Assembly: GCA_964532995.1 (NCBI GenBank)
Contig: CAZHJN010000004.1
Coordinates: forward strand, 1 to 61,309
DNA from: DTJG01 sp964532995
GTDB taxonomy: Bacteria > Ratteibacteria > UBA8468 > B48-G9 > DTJG01
Length of the DNA stretch: 61,309 nucleotides
Direction of reading: 5' to 3'
Below the pieces are notes generated by a model. It was not told the origin of the DNA. It saw only the letters and a list, made by a program, of their open reading frames with translations, and did not search any database. Position numbers and translations under genes: made by a program. This document shows, one piece after another, positions 1 through 8,094 of the stretch (positions are counted from its first letter, which is position 1; every line of letters starts with the position of its first letter).

Positions 1-22
1 CGGTATTACTGCTCCTGTGATG

Positions 23-51
23 TTGTATGCACAGTAAAAATTATATATAAT
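23..51 (+). promoter_or_regulatory. Sigma-70-type promoter for the envelope-protein pair
   Basis: TTGTAT (23-28) and TATAAT (46-51) are separated by exactly 17 bases. Transcription would start near 58, leaving a leader of about 25 bases that contains the AGGGAGG ribosome binding site of the first gene. This is read from the sequence; activity is inferred. Confidence 0.55.
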
Positions 52-82
52 AGTTAAAAGTATTTTTCAACAGGGAGGGGCC

Positions 83-865
83 ATGATAAAGCATCTTGCT
101 TTTTGGCTGTTTTCCGTTTTGATATTTTTTAGCCCGCATGCGCCTGCAGCCAGAGAACTTTATGTTGAGATTCAGAAGGATGATATTTTGCTTGCAACAC
201 AAGGCGCTCTTTACGATGTCTCATCCACAGGTATACACTCAGCCGGTTATATGATGTATTTTGCTGCAAAGGATTTCACAGCAAACAAAGACCTTGTCGT
301 TAAAAAACTTAAAGAAGCAAAGATCGTTGTTGATAATCCGGATAGAAAAGTTGTGAAGGCGGTATTTCTTATGGAAAACCAGAAAGGTGTGATAGACAAT
401 GATTATCAGCATATTATTTTTCTTGAAACAAGAAAGAACTATCCTTTTCTTGCGGTTGATTCAAGGTTTGTATACCTCGGAGATGGAAATCATGCTTGTG
501 GAATAAACTGGGGTATGGAAGGTAATTCTGAGGCAAACAAATTCAGGTACTACGCCTATCCCAAGGGTAATAAAGTTTTGAATTATAAACTTGGTCCTCT
601 GAAAGCCACTAAAAGCAATAAAATTGGGGTGGTTAACTGGTTATATGCGCATGATGGCAAAGGTGAAGGCGCTGGATTAATCTGTGGGGGGTTGCTGGGC
701 AAAGGAGAGGATTTTATTTTTATTAACTCTGTGCCGCAGAAGAAAAATTTGAAAAAGGGCGCTTATATTGAGGTTTTCTTCATCACCATGCCAATTTCAA
801 AAAATTTCAAGATTCTGCAGCAGATATATGATGAAATAAAAACTGTGAAATGGTCATATAAATAA
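83..865 (+). CDS. Secreted protein of unknown function
   Basis: I do not recognise a family. Residues 1-22 form a signal peptide (Met-Ile-Lys, a hydrophobic stretch, then Ala-Pro-Ala-Ala before the likely cleavage site), so the product is probably exported. The remaining 235 or so residues are soluble, rich in beta-type segments and aromatic residues, with no transmembrane segment and few cysteines. The ATG has a strong AGGGAGG site 6-7 bases upstream and lies behind a good promoter at 23-51. It is followed after 26 bases by a TM2-like membrane protein in the same direction, so the two probably form a small envelope operon. Coding status is well supported; function is open. Confidence 0.8.
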   Translation: MIKHLAFWLFSVLIFFSPHAPAARELYVEIQKDDILLATQGALYDVSSTGIHSAGYMMYFAAKDFTANKDLVVKKLKEAKIVVDNPDRKVVKAVFLMENQKGVIDNDYQHIIFLETRKNYPFLAVDSRFVYLGDGNHACGINWGMEGNSEANKFRYYAYPKGNKVLNYKLGPLKATKSNKIGVVNWLYAHDGKGEGAGLICGGLLGKGEDFIFINSVPQKKNLKKGAYIEVFFITMPISKNFKILQQIYDEIKTVKWSYK

Positions 866-891
866 TCTTTTTTTACATTCAGGAGGTATTT

Positions 892-1431
892 ATGGGTATC
901 CTGAGCGAAGAAGAAAAGGCAAGAATTATTGAAGAAGAAGAGATCAGAGCATCCGTCAGAAGAAAATATGAACAGAAATCATCTGGCGCTGCTGCTGTTC
1001 TTTCTTTGCTATGTCCGGGACTTGGCCAGGTTTACAACAATCAATTTGGGAAGGGTGTTGCTTTTTTTGTGACGGTGCTTGTGGGACTTGTTCTTTTTCT
1101 ATGGGGACTCATAGGGACCGTGAAGGAATTGAGAGCATTTGCAGGTGGACATCAGATGAGCACCATTTCTGAAGGAGCTGGGATTTCATCAGAAGAACCT
1201 GTGCCGCTTACAGAAGAAGGATTTGTTATTGAAGAGGTTGAAAAAGAGCAAAAAGCCGTTGAAGAAGGAAAACAAAAAGAAGAACAGGATTCTCTGACAA
1301 AGTATATTCCCAAAAAGTTTGTGGTAATGACATTGATCGGGCTTGTTCTGATGGTTGCCGGAGCCGGAACTGCGGTGAAGGATGCAATAAAAACTGCAAA
1401 AAGGATTAATCAGGGTCTGGGAAAAACATAA
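892..1431 (+). CDS. TM2-like small membrane protein
   Basis: The first 30 residues are charged and probably helical (EEEKARIIEEEEIRASVRRK). Residues 31-75 hold two adjoining hydrophobic segments around a CPGLGQVYNNQFGKG turn, which resembles the TM2-type membrane hairpin whose hallmark is a Gly-rich GxGxxY/F turn. A Glu/Lys-rich linker follows and a third hydrophobic segment lies near 143-162. A CAGGAGG site precedes the ATG. The role of TM2-like proteins is poorly defined. The neighbour upstream is a secreted protein of unknown function. The family call rests on the turn motif and topology only. Confidence 0.75.
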   Translation: MGILSEEEKARIIEEEEIRASVRRKYEQKSSGAAAVLSLLCPGLGQVYNNQFGKGVAFFVTVLVGLVLFLWGLIGTVKELRAFAGGHQMSTISEGAGISSEEPVPLTEEGFVIEEVEKEQKAVEEGKQKEEQDSLTKYIPKKFVVMTLIGLVLMVAGAGTAVKDAIKTAKRINQGLGKT

Positions 1432-1435
1432 AATT

Positions 1436-2206
1436 TTAAAAGTTTTCTATTGCCCTGCGGCACTTTTTCACTCTTTCAGAGGCGCCCGAGATCAGGTACT
1501 GAACATCGGATCCAGAAGCCATCAATATTGCTCCCTGTTTTGTTCTGAATGCAAAATCATCGGGTGTCGCTGCAGGCATTCCCCATGGTTTGCCATACCG
1601 GTTTGCAACCTCAATAACCTTTTCAATGCACTTCTGCACTTCAGGATGTTTAAAATTACCCTTATAGCCCATTGAAAAAGATAGATCAGCATATCCAATC
1701 CATATCCCGTCAACAGGTAGCCGGACAATCTCCTCAATTTCATCTATGGCTGTGGGTTGTTCGATCTGACATATCAACAGAATTTCTTCATTAGCCTTTT
1801 CCTCATATTCCTGTTTGAAAGTCCAGAAATCAGTTGCTCGAACAGGACTGTATCCGCGGTTTCCTATCGGTGGATATTTTGAGTATGAAATGGCTTTTTT
1901 TACATCATCTGCATTTTCAATCATGGGCACCATTATTCCACCGGCGCCAGCATCAAGAACCCACTTGATATGAGACGGATCATTTCCTCTCACCCTTACA
2001 ATTGGAGTGGTTTCTGTGTCTCTGAGAGCATAAATCATTGACTGAACCTGTGTTTCAGTAAAAGGGTGATGTTCATTATCTATCAGGAGCCAGTCATAGC
2101 CAGCACGTGCCATAATGATTGCCACCCCGGGATCACCGAGACAGATCCATCCTCCCAGGGAGGGTTTTCTTTTCCGGATCAAGCCCGCAAGTTTATTTTC
2201 TTTCAT
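1436..2206 (-). CDS. HpcH/HpaI-family aldolase
   Basis: Class II pyruvate aldolase fold, typically cleaving or forming 2-keto-3-deoxy sugar acids or 4-hydroxy-2-oxo-heptanedioate with a divalent metal. Visible family signatures in order are IDNEHHPF near residue 42 (the DxEHxP-type motif), LDAGAGGIMVPMIENADD near 84, GNRGYSP near 115, CQIEQPTAIDEIEE near 146 (metal-binding Glu) and GIWIGYADLSFSMG near 168, where the metal-binding Asp sits in a variant of the usual IGPxDLSxSMG. The length of 256 residues is normal. It is convergent with the TM2-like gene and divergent from the URO-D operon at 2288, separated by 81 bases. A role in sugar-acid breakdown fits the neighbourhood; the exact substrate is unknown. 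Confidence 0.9.
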   Translation of the reverse strand: MKENKLAGLIRKRKPSLGGWICLGDPGVAIIMARAGYDWLLIDNEHHPFTETQVQSMIYALRDTETTPIVRVRGNDPSHIKWVLDAGAGGIMVPMIENADDVKKAISYSKYPPIGNRGYSPVRATDFWTFKQEYEEKANEEILLICQIEQPTAIDEIEEIVRLPVDGIWIGYADLSFSMGYKGNFKHPEVQKCIEKVIEVANRYGKPWGMPAATPDDFAFRTKQGAILMASGSDVQYLISGASERVKKCRRAIENF

Positions 2207-2287
2207 CTTAAATTGTATATTAACATAAAATGAAAAAACATAAAAAGACTCTTGAAATCAATAGAATCTGTGATAATCTAATGTTTT

Positions 2288-3301
2288 ATGAGACCTTCAG
2301 ATGATAAAAAATGGATAGAGGCGGTTATAAACCACAAAGAGATGCCTGTGCCTTATAACTTTATGTTTTCACCAGTTTCATTGAAAATCGCAGAGCAGAG
2401 ATATGGTTCGCCTGTTTCTGAAGCGCTTTCTTTGCCGATCAGGATGATTTCTCCAAAATCAATCAAGCCGCTTTATGCAGACCCTGAGATTTTTGGAGAC
2501 ACAGCAGTGGATGAATATGGTGTTTTGTGGTCAACAAGTTCAATAGATCGAGGAGCACCGATAGGACCCGTTCTCAAAGAGCCAGATCTTTCGGGATACA
2601 GATTTCCTGACCCCGGGCTTCCATACAGATTTGAAGATATTGAAAACTGGTGTGAAAAACAGAAAATCCATTATAGAATAATCTGGGTTGGAGACCTGTG
2701 GGAAAGAGCCACATTCATGAGGGGTATGGCGAATTTACTTGTTGATACAATTGAAAATCCTGACTTTGTATTGGACCTATTAAGGGGCATCACAGATTAT
2801 ATTATTGGAACCATGGAGATTCTTTTTGAGAGATTTGAATTTGAAGCAATTGCACTCAGTGACGATTATGGAACTCAGAAAGGTATGCTGATTTCACCTG
2901 AATTATGGAGAAGATTTGTAAAACCATTTGTTAAAGAAATTTATAATTTTGGAATAAAAAATGATAAAAGGATTTTTCAGCATTCATGTGGTAATATTTT
3001 GCCGATCATTCCTGATCTGATTGAACTTGGATTGGATATATTGCATCCGATTCAACCTGAAGCGATGAATTTACAATATCTTAAGAGAGAATTTGGAATG
3101 GATCTGTGTTTTTGTGGTGGAATCAGCACACAGAACCTGCTTGTAAGAGGAGGACCGCAGGATATTCGGGATGAGGTGAAACGTTTGAAGGAGACCATGG
3201 GAAAGGAAGGTGGCTATATTCTTGAACCGGGTATCACCATTCAGGCAGATGTACCACCGGAAAATCTATACGCATTGATAGATGAAGCAATGAATTTATG
3301 A
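2288..3301 (+). CDS. Uroporphyrinogen decarboxylase-family protein (MtaA/CmuA-like)
   Basis: URO-D-fold protein of 337 residues. The zinc-type motif HSCGN near residue 234 is followed by LGLDILHPIQPE and GGISTQNLL, a pattern of the methylcobamide:CoM methyltransferase-like branch rather than true HemE. No heme genes are nearby. In many PVC and candidate-phylum genomes such paralogs sit in sugar-utilisation loci, but their reaction is unproven. No Shine-Dalgarno site is visible. A GATAAT hexamer at 2272-2277 lies only 10 bases before the ATG, so the transcript could be nearly leaderless (weak inference). The stop overlaps the next start by ATGA, so it is translationally coupled to the SGNH hydrolase. 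Confidence 0.85.
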   Translation: MRPSDDKKWIEAVINHKEMPVPYNFMFSPVSLKIAEQRYGSPVSEALSLPIRMISPKSIKPLYADPEIFGDTAVDEYGVLWSTSSIDRGAPIGPVLKEPDLSGYRFPDPGLPYRFEDIENWCEKQKIHYRIIWVGDLWERATFMRGMANLLVDTIENPDFVLDLLRGITDYIIGTMEILFERFEFEAIALSDDYGTQKGMLISPELWRRFVKPFVKEIYNFGIKNDKRIFQHSCGNILPIIPDLIELGLDILHPIQPEAMNLQYLKREFGMDLCFCGGISTQNLLVRGGPQDIRDEVKRLKETMGKEGGYILEPGITIQADVPPENLYALIDEAMNL

Positions 3302-3972
3302 GGAGTAAATATATGGCAATTCCTGATAGAAAAACCTATCTGGTAAAGCTTGTGGAGGAATTGAGAAAACAGTGGCCTGAAAATAGAACCATAAATATTG
3401 TCTGCCACGGTCACAGTGTTCCATCAGGATATTTTGCAACACCTTATGTGGACACATTTAATTCATATCCGCATCTTTTGCATAAAAAACTTAAAGAAAG
3501 ATTTCCCTTTGCTGTGATAAATGTGATTGTCACAGCAATCGGAGGAGAAAATTCAATTTCCGGTGCAAAAAGATTTTCTTCAGATGTACTGATACACAAA
3601 CCCGACCTTATTTTAATTGACTATGGACTTAATGACAGAAAGGCAGATGAGAATTCAGTAAAAACCTCCTGGAGAACGATGGTCAGGCAGGCAAAAGAAA
3701 GAAATATTCCAGTAATTTTGCTCACACCATCATGGGATTTTTCTGTTCTTGAGAAACAGAATGAAAACGGTGAACTTCTCAGGAAACGGGCCTCTCTCAT
3801 CAGAGAAATTGCATCTGAAGAAGAAGCTGGTCTTGCTGATGTCTATGCTGCTTTTGAAAGAGCAGTGGCTCTGGGGATTCCATTTGAATCATTGATGTCA
3901 TGGATAAATCATCCATCAAGGCAGGGACACCAGCTTATTGTTGATGAGATAGTTTTGTGGTTTCCTTTTTAA
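3298..3972 (+). CDS. SGNH/GDSL-type hydrolase
   Basis: Cytoplasmic serine esterase of the SGNH fold, 224 residues, no signal peptide. Block I is HGHSVPSGY near residue 38, where a His replaces the usual Asp of GDSL. Block II is AIGGENS and block III is DYGLNDRK near 97 (Gly-x-Asn-Asp). The C-terminal block V appears as SWINHPSRQGHQ near 200, supplying the catalytic His. It overlaps the preceding URO-D gene by four bases and is followed after 22 bases by a GH20-like gene. Removing acyl groups (for example acetyl) from a sugar is a reasonable but untested role. Confidence 0.82.
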   Translation: MRSKYMAIPDRKTYLVKLVEELRKQWPENRTINIVCHGHSVPSGYFATPYVDTFNSYPHLLHKKLKERFPFAVINVIVTAIGGENSISGAKRFSSDVLIHKPDLILIDYGLNDRKADENSVKTSWRTMVRQAKERNIPVILLTPSWDFSVLEKQNENGELLRKRASLIREIASEEEAGLADVYAAFERAVALGIPFESLMSWINHPSRQGHQLIVDEIVLWFPF

Positions 3973-3994
3973 TTTTTTACTCAAAGGAGATGAA

Positions 3995-5644
3995 ATGATT
4001 TTCAGTAAAAAGAATAAACTACCTTCATGGAGAAGAGAATTTTCAGAACCCGCAATAAAAAACAGGTTTTTTCATCTTGATCTGAAAGGACCAAAAATTC
4101 CTTTTGAAGTACTGGTCTCACTTCTCCAGCAGCTTGCAAGGTGGGGGATAAATGGTGTTATTGTTGAATATGAGCATAGAATTCCTTTTTTGCCACTTTC
4201 GGAACAATTTCCGTCCAAAGAAAAATATACGGAAACACAGATAAAATTTCTTATTGAAAAAGCAAATTCTCTCGGGATTCAATGGATACCACTTGTTCAG
4301 ACCTTTGGACATGTTGAATACCTTTCAGGATTGAAAGGGACAGAGAACTTATTTGAAAATCCTGAATATCCATCACAGCTATGTCCATCAAGAAAGGAAG
4401 TGAAAAAATACATTGAAGAGTTAATTGATTATGTGTGCTATTTGCATCCAGAATCGAGATACATACATGTCGGACAGGATGAAACACGCCAGCTTGGTCT
4501 GTGCGATATATGCGCAGGAAGGATGAAAAAACTGGGTGGAAAGATTGAATTGTTTCTGGATCATGCACAATTTGTCTGGCAGCAGGTTTTCAAACATAAG
4601 AAGATACCAGTACTATGGGCGGATATGCTGATTGGAAATGGCAGAATTGACCTTATTGATAAAATTGACAGAAGGGTTATTCTGCTTCCATGGGACTATA
4701 CATCCATGGGAAAAACATCAAGATTTGTTATTTACAGAGGTTTCAGGCCTTCAAAAAAGCAGTTTTTCAACAGGTATGCTGAGCCAGAGCCAATTTTCAA
4801 TCTTGTGAGAAATGACCAATTTTTTGAAGATCTTGACAAAAAGGAAATAAAAACCATAGGAACAAATGATTCAGGTTATCCACTCAGTTTTGCTCAGGTA
4901 AGAATGCTTGCACGAACAAACAGGCCCCTGTGGGGAGCATGTGGCCTTTATATGAGTGCGGATATGCAATTCCACGCAAATTTTATCAGGGGTTTATTGA
5001 ATCCATCAGGAATGTGTGATGTCATTATTCCAAATAATGGAGAAGGTATTGTGGGAACACTGTGGGCAAAAGGTCATTCCGTTGCACCACTGAATGCACC
5101 GTGGACAACCGTTCTTTATAATCTGGTTCAGTTTGCGAGAGTTTCATATACAGGAAAAACAAATCCAGAGGATTTTAGAAAAACTGTAAATGAAATTGCT
5201 TATGAACTTGATATGCCTGTATTTTATGGTAATGATTGGACTCTTGATGATATTTGCTGGATGATTTCATCCCCATCCCTTCGTGACAGAGTATCAACAC
5301 TTGCCATTATTACTGATATGCTTGATAAACAGGATGTTTCCGGTTGTTTTGGCGAAGGGCTTAAACTCTGTCTGAAGGCTGAGTGTTTACAGGCGAGAAT
5401 GAGAAGTGTTATTGATGAGGGAAGATGGTGGTATTCCACAAGAGATTTGATGCCGGTATCTTTGAAAAATGGTATGAAGCAGAGGATGTCCGGCGCATCA
5501 GAGGAAATAGGAAATCTGAAAAAACAGATGAAAGATTATTATCTGAGATGGGTGGGTGATAGAACTTCTTTTAATCTGTGGTGGAGTAATCTATTCACTC
5601 TTGATACATTTCTCGTTCAGGAAACAATAAGAAGATTCAGATAG
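3995..5644 (+). CDS. GH20-like beta-N-acetylhexosaminidase, cytoplasmic
   Basis: The TIM-barrel region begins almost at the N terminus (HLDLKGPKIP near residue 27) and the catalytic Asp-Glu pair of GH20 is visible in IHVGQDETRQLG (D162, E163). QTFGH near 102 is another barrel signature. There is no signal peptide and no N-terminal GH20b domain, so the enzyme probably acts inside the cell on imported oligosaccharides. A Cys-x-x-Cys just after the catalytic loop (near 170-173) is unusual. AAAGGAG precedes the ATG, the stop is TAG, and it closes a three-gene operon. GH20 releases GlcNAc or GalNAc, which would feed the NagA encoded at 17562-18863. Confidence 0.82.
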   Translation: MIFSKKNKLPSWRREFSEPAIKNRFFHLDLKGPKIPFEVLVSLLQQLARWGINGVIVEYEHRIPFLPLSEQFPSKEKYTETQIKFLIEKANSLGIQWIPLVQTFGHVEYLSGLKGTENLFENPEYPSQLCPSRKEVKKYIEELIDYVCYLHPESRYIHVGQDETRQLGLCDICAGRMKKLGGKIELFLDHAQFVWQQVFKHKKIPVLWADMLIGNGRIDLIDKIDRRVILLPWDYTSMGKTSRFVIYRGFRPSKKQFFNRYAEPEPIFNLVRNDQFFEDLDKKEIKTIGTNDSGYPLSFAQVRMLARTNRPLWGACGLYMSADMQFHANFIRGLLNPSGMCDVIIPNNGEGIVGTLWAKGHSVAPLNAPWTTVLYNLVQFARVSYTGKTNPEDFRKTVNEIAYELDMPVFYGNDWTLDDICWMISSPSLRDRVSTLAIITDMLDKQDVSGCFGEGLKLCLKAECLQARMRSVIDEGRWWYSTRDLMPVSLKNGMKQRMSGASEEIGNLKKQMKDYYLRWVGDRTSFNLWWSNLFTLDTFLVQETIRRFR

Positions 5645-5645
5645 T

Positions 5646-6323
5646 TCAATCAGAAGAATTTTCCCAGTACATCCTGCTTGTAAATACGTGATAATCTTTA
5701 TAAGCAAGGTTCAATACCTTCTGATTGTAATTATAGTAATGCCAGAAGCATCTTACAATTGGCAAGTTATCAGACAGCCCCTGATAGGATGCCTGCCACA
5801 TTTTTGCTTCTTTCCATGAAACCCTTCCATCTCTATTGGTATCTGCCTGGTTCAAATCTGTGTCAGTATATGTGCCACTTGCATAACCCTGCATAAACCA
5901 TTCGCATGTGCATGGACTGAATTCATATATATAACTGCAGGTTGTTACATTTGGATTTCTGTAAGCAAATTCAGGTTCGTACGGTGGCGAATACCCTGGT
6001 ATCTGGTTTGGTGGTATATCATTGCCTCCAGGAAATTGCGGGTTTCCATGTCCTGAGACACCTCTGTACCTGTCTGTGAGGCATATGAAAATCTTGTCAG
6101 TTTGAAGATAAGAAGGTACCATTGTTGAAAGCCATGTGGGATAATCATCATAGTCCTGATAATAGATTTCCACGGCTATTCCTATCTGATGAAGGTTATT
6201 AATACAATTTGCCTGTCTTCCTTTTTCCCTTGCTGTTGAAAGTGATGGCATTACCTGGCCGGCAAGCATGCTTATTATCGCAATCACAACAAGCAGCTCA
6301 ATAAGGGTGAACCCGCGTTTCAT
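5646..6323 (-). CDS. Type II secretion-like pseudopilin with EF-hand-like loop
   Basis: The prepilin leader and N-terminal helix are plain: Met-Lys-Arg-Gly followed by FTLIELLVVIAIISMLAG, with cleavage expected after Gly4 and Glu at mature position 5. The helix continues into a basic stretch (STAREKGRQANC), typical of the large pseudopilin family of PVC bacteria. Near residues 160-172, DTNRDGRVSWKEA matches a calcium-binding EF-hand/dockerin loop. The usual C-terminal H-x9-DG motif is absent, so this is a divergent member. It overlaps the HEAT-repeat gene by ATGA and is the last gene of the long minus-strand run. Its SD (AAGGAGAAG) is strong. Role in surface display or glycan binding is inference. 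Confidence 0.85.
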   Translation of the reverse strand: MKRGFTLIELLVVIAIISMLAGQVMPSLSTAREKGRQANCINNLHQIGIAVEIYYQDYDDYPTWLSTMVPSYLQTDKIFICLTDRYRGVSGHGNPQFPGGNDIPPNQIPGYSPPYEPEFAYRNPNVTTCSYIYEFSPCTCEWFMQGYASGTYTDTDLNQADTNRDGRVSWKEAKMWQASYQGLSDNLPIVRCFWHYYNYNQKVLNLAYKDYHVFTSRMYWENSSD

Positions 6324-7024
6324 TTTTTCTTCTCCTTATTTTTGATAAAATCAAGAGTCTGTTTGGCAGCTTCCTTCATCTGCATATCAGGATCATTATA
6401 AAAAATTGCGTTCAACCTTCCTTCAAGATCCATTGTTCCTGTATTTTTAATCACATCAAGAGCCAGCAACCTTATTTCATCATTTTCCTGCTGGTTTTCA
6501 GCGATCTCCATAAGTTTGTCGTTAAACTCGGGTTTTTTTAAAGAATCAACTATGCCAATGATTTTTTTCTTTGTTTCAATATCTTCGTTTCCAAATCTAT
6601 CCATCAAATATGAGACGTTATTTCTGTCCAGTTTGATTAGTGCATCCATGGCAATGTCTTTTGTATCCTTATTCTGGGAATCGAGGAGTTTTGCAAGTTT
6701 GTTTATGTCAATTCTTCCGAGAGACCATGCAGCAACCCTTTTTATTTTCGGTTCAGGATCTTCCTTTATTATTTTCTCAAGTGTATCAGCCATTTCCTTA
6801 ACTCTATACAGTCCTACTGTGTAAACACCTGTTTCTCTCTGCGCTGGATCTTTGCTGCGAATTTGTTTCATGTAGTTTTCTATCGTTGGATTTTTGCTTA
6901 CTGTGGCTCTGTAAATTGTCCTGCCTACGGCAAAAAGAGAAAGAATGATGATTGCCACACAGACCCAGAAAACAATCCTATTTTTCTGAGAAAGTCCCTT
7001 ATAGAAAGCTATTATCTTATTCAT
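6320..7024 (-). CDS. Membrane-anchored HEAT-repeat protein
   Basis: One N-terminal transmembrane segment (about residues 18-38, after a positively charged start) is followed by helical repeats of about 30-35 residues of the HEAT/PBS-lyase type, for example REMADTLEKIIKEDPEPKIK and KRVAAWSLGRIDINKLAKL-type units. The C terminus is Lys-rich. HEAT repeats are protein-interaction scaffolds. Being coupled (ATGA) to a pseudopilin gene, it may help assemble or sense an envelope complex, but no enzymatic motif is present. An AAGG sequence precedes the ATG. Confidence 0.8.
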   Translation of the reverse strand: MNKIIAFYKGLSQKNRIVFWVCVAIIILSLFAVGRTIYRATVSKNPTIENYMKQIRSKDPAQRETGVYTVGLYRVKEMADTLEKIIKEDPEPKIKRVAAWSLGRIDINKLAKLLDSQNKDTKDIAMDALIKLDRNNVSYLMDRFGNEDIETKKKIIGIVDSLKKPEFNDKLMEIAENQQENDEIRLLALDVIKNTGTMDLEGRLNAIFYNDPDMQMKEAAKQTLDFIKNKEKKK

Positions 7025-7067
7025 AACCTTATTCTACCGAGTGCTTTTGTTTCTGTCAATACCTGAA

Positions 7068-8093
7068 TTATATTTGGATACAATCCATAAATTCAATAAG
7101 TTTTCCTGCCAGCTCATTATCAGGGATCATATTAAGATAGTCAGCAGCCAGTTTTTTATTCTTTTCTTTTGTTTTTTTATCTTCTGTATTGAGAAATCTT
7201 TCTGTCGCTGCAAATCCTGATGCAAGACACTCTACACATAATCCTTTTTCCTGCAATTGCTTTTTTTGAGAAAGCCTTGCTCTTTTTGAAAATGAGCGTG
7301 TTTTCTGAAGCATCAATCTTTTAAGATTTGCATTCTCAAGGAGGTATTCTCTCAGCGTGCCTTTCTCAAGGTGCCAGCAGCATTCAAGATAAATTGGATT
7401 TAACATTGCATTTTCAAGCCAGGCCTCTGGTTCTATCGGTATTTGATTAACTTCTGGCATCAATTCTGATATCAACCCTGCAAGATATTCTGCGAAAAAT
7501 TTGTTTCCTTCTGGTGTCAGGTGAACACCATCACGCTGTATCAGAGATTCCCTTGATTGTGGATTTTTTAAGATTTCCTGATGATATATGTTGAACCTGT
7601 CAAAGAGGGTCAGGTTTTCTATTTTTGAGACTTCCCTGATAAACGAATGGCTGAAAAATTCAACATAATTCTCCAGCCCGCCATAGAAAAGGGCCTTAGG
7701 ATTATCTCTCTGACTGTGCCACTGCTGGTCAAGGGTTGGAATTGTTTCAAGAATAATTCTGCTGGTTGTATTTTGTTTTATCTCGTTAATTATTTTTCTG
7801 TAGTATGTTTTGAACTGATCTCTGTCAGGAGCCCTTATACAATCATTCGCACCGAAACTCAATACAACAATATCCGGTCTGTACGAAAGACAATCCCTTT
7901 GTAATCTTTCAAATCCTTCTCTGGCTGTATTTCCACCATCTCCGCACGCCGCTACATCAATGATTCGGTTTTCACCATGGATACTGTTGAGTTTTTCTTC
8001 AAGAAAATCAGAATATCTTTCTCCCATTGCCACACCGGGTGACCACGACATTGAATCTCCGAACAGAACAACCTGGAGAAAATTTTTTTCCAT
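7068..8093 (-). CDS. SGNH/GDSL hydrolase with C-terminal extension
   Basis: All SGNH blocks are visible: FGDSMSW near residue 11 (nucleophile Ser), CGDGGNT near 50 (Gly), SFGANDC near 80 (Asn) and DGVHLTPEGN near 190 (Asp-x-x-His). The catalytic domain ends near residue 215 and is followed by about 125 mostly helical residues of unknown role that contain a CVECLASG segment. No signal peptide is present, so it is probably cytoplasmic. It lies one base downstream of the GH42-like gene in the same direction, which suggests co-expression. It may deacylate sugars or oligosaccharides released by the neighbours (inference). Confidence 0.87.
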   Translation of the reverse strand: MEKNFLQVVLFGDSMSWSPGVAMGERYSDFLEEKLNSIHGENRIIDVAACGDGGNTAREGFERLQRDCLSYRPDIVVLSFGANDCIRAPDRDQFKTYYRKIINEIKQNTTSRIILETIPTLDQQWHSQRDNPKALFYGGLENYVEFFSHSFIREVSKIENLTLFDRFNIYHQEILKNPQSRESLIQRDGVHLTPEGNKFFAEYLAGLISELMPEVNQIPIEPEAWLENAMLNPIYLECCWHLEKGTLREYLLENANLKRLMLQKTRSFSKRARLSQKKQLQEKGLCVECLASGFAATERFLNTEDKKTKEKNKKLAADYLNMIPDNELAGKLIEFMDCIQI

Positions 8094-8094
8094 T

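Noticed and set aside
2..37. A short open frame ending in TAA at the window start (GITAPVMLYAQ) that could be the tail of an upstream gene.
   Set aside because: Only eleven residues are visible, no family can be read, and the promoter at 23-51 overlaps it. It may be real, but cannot be supported.
2272..2277. Leaderless promoter for the URO-D gene (GATAAT 10 bases before ATG).
   Set aside because: TTGAAA lies only 14 bases upstream of it, too close for a standard sigma-70 spacing. Mentioned under the gene but not listed as a promoter.
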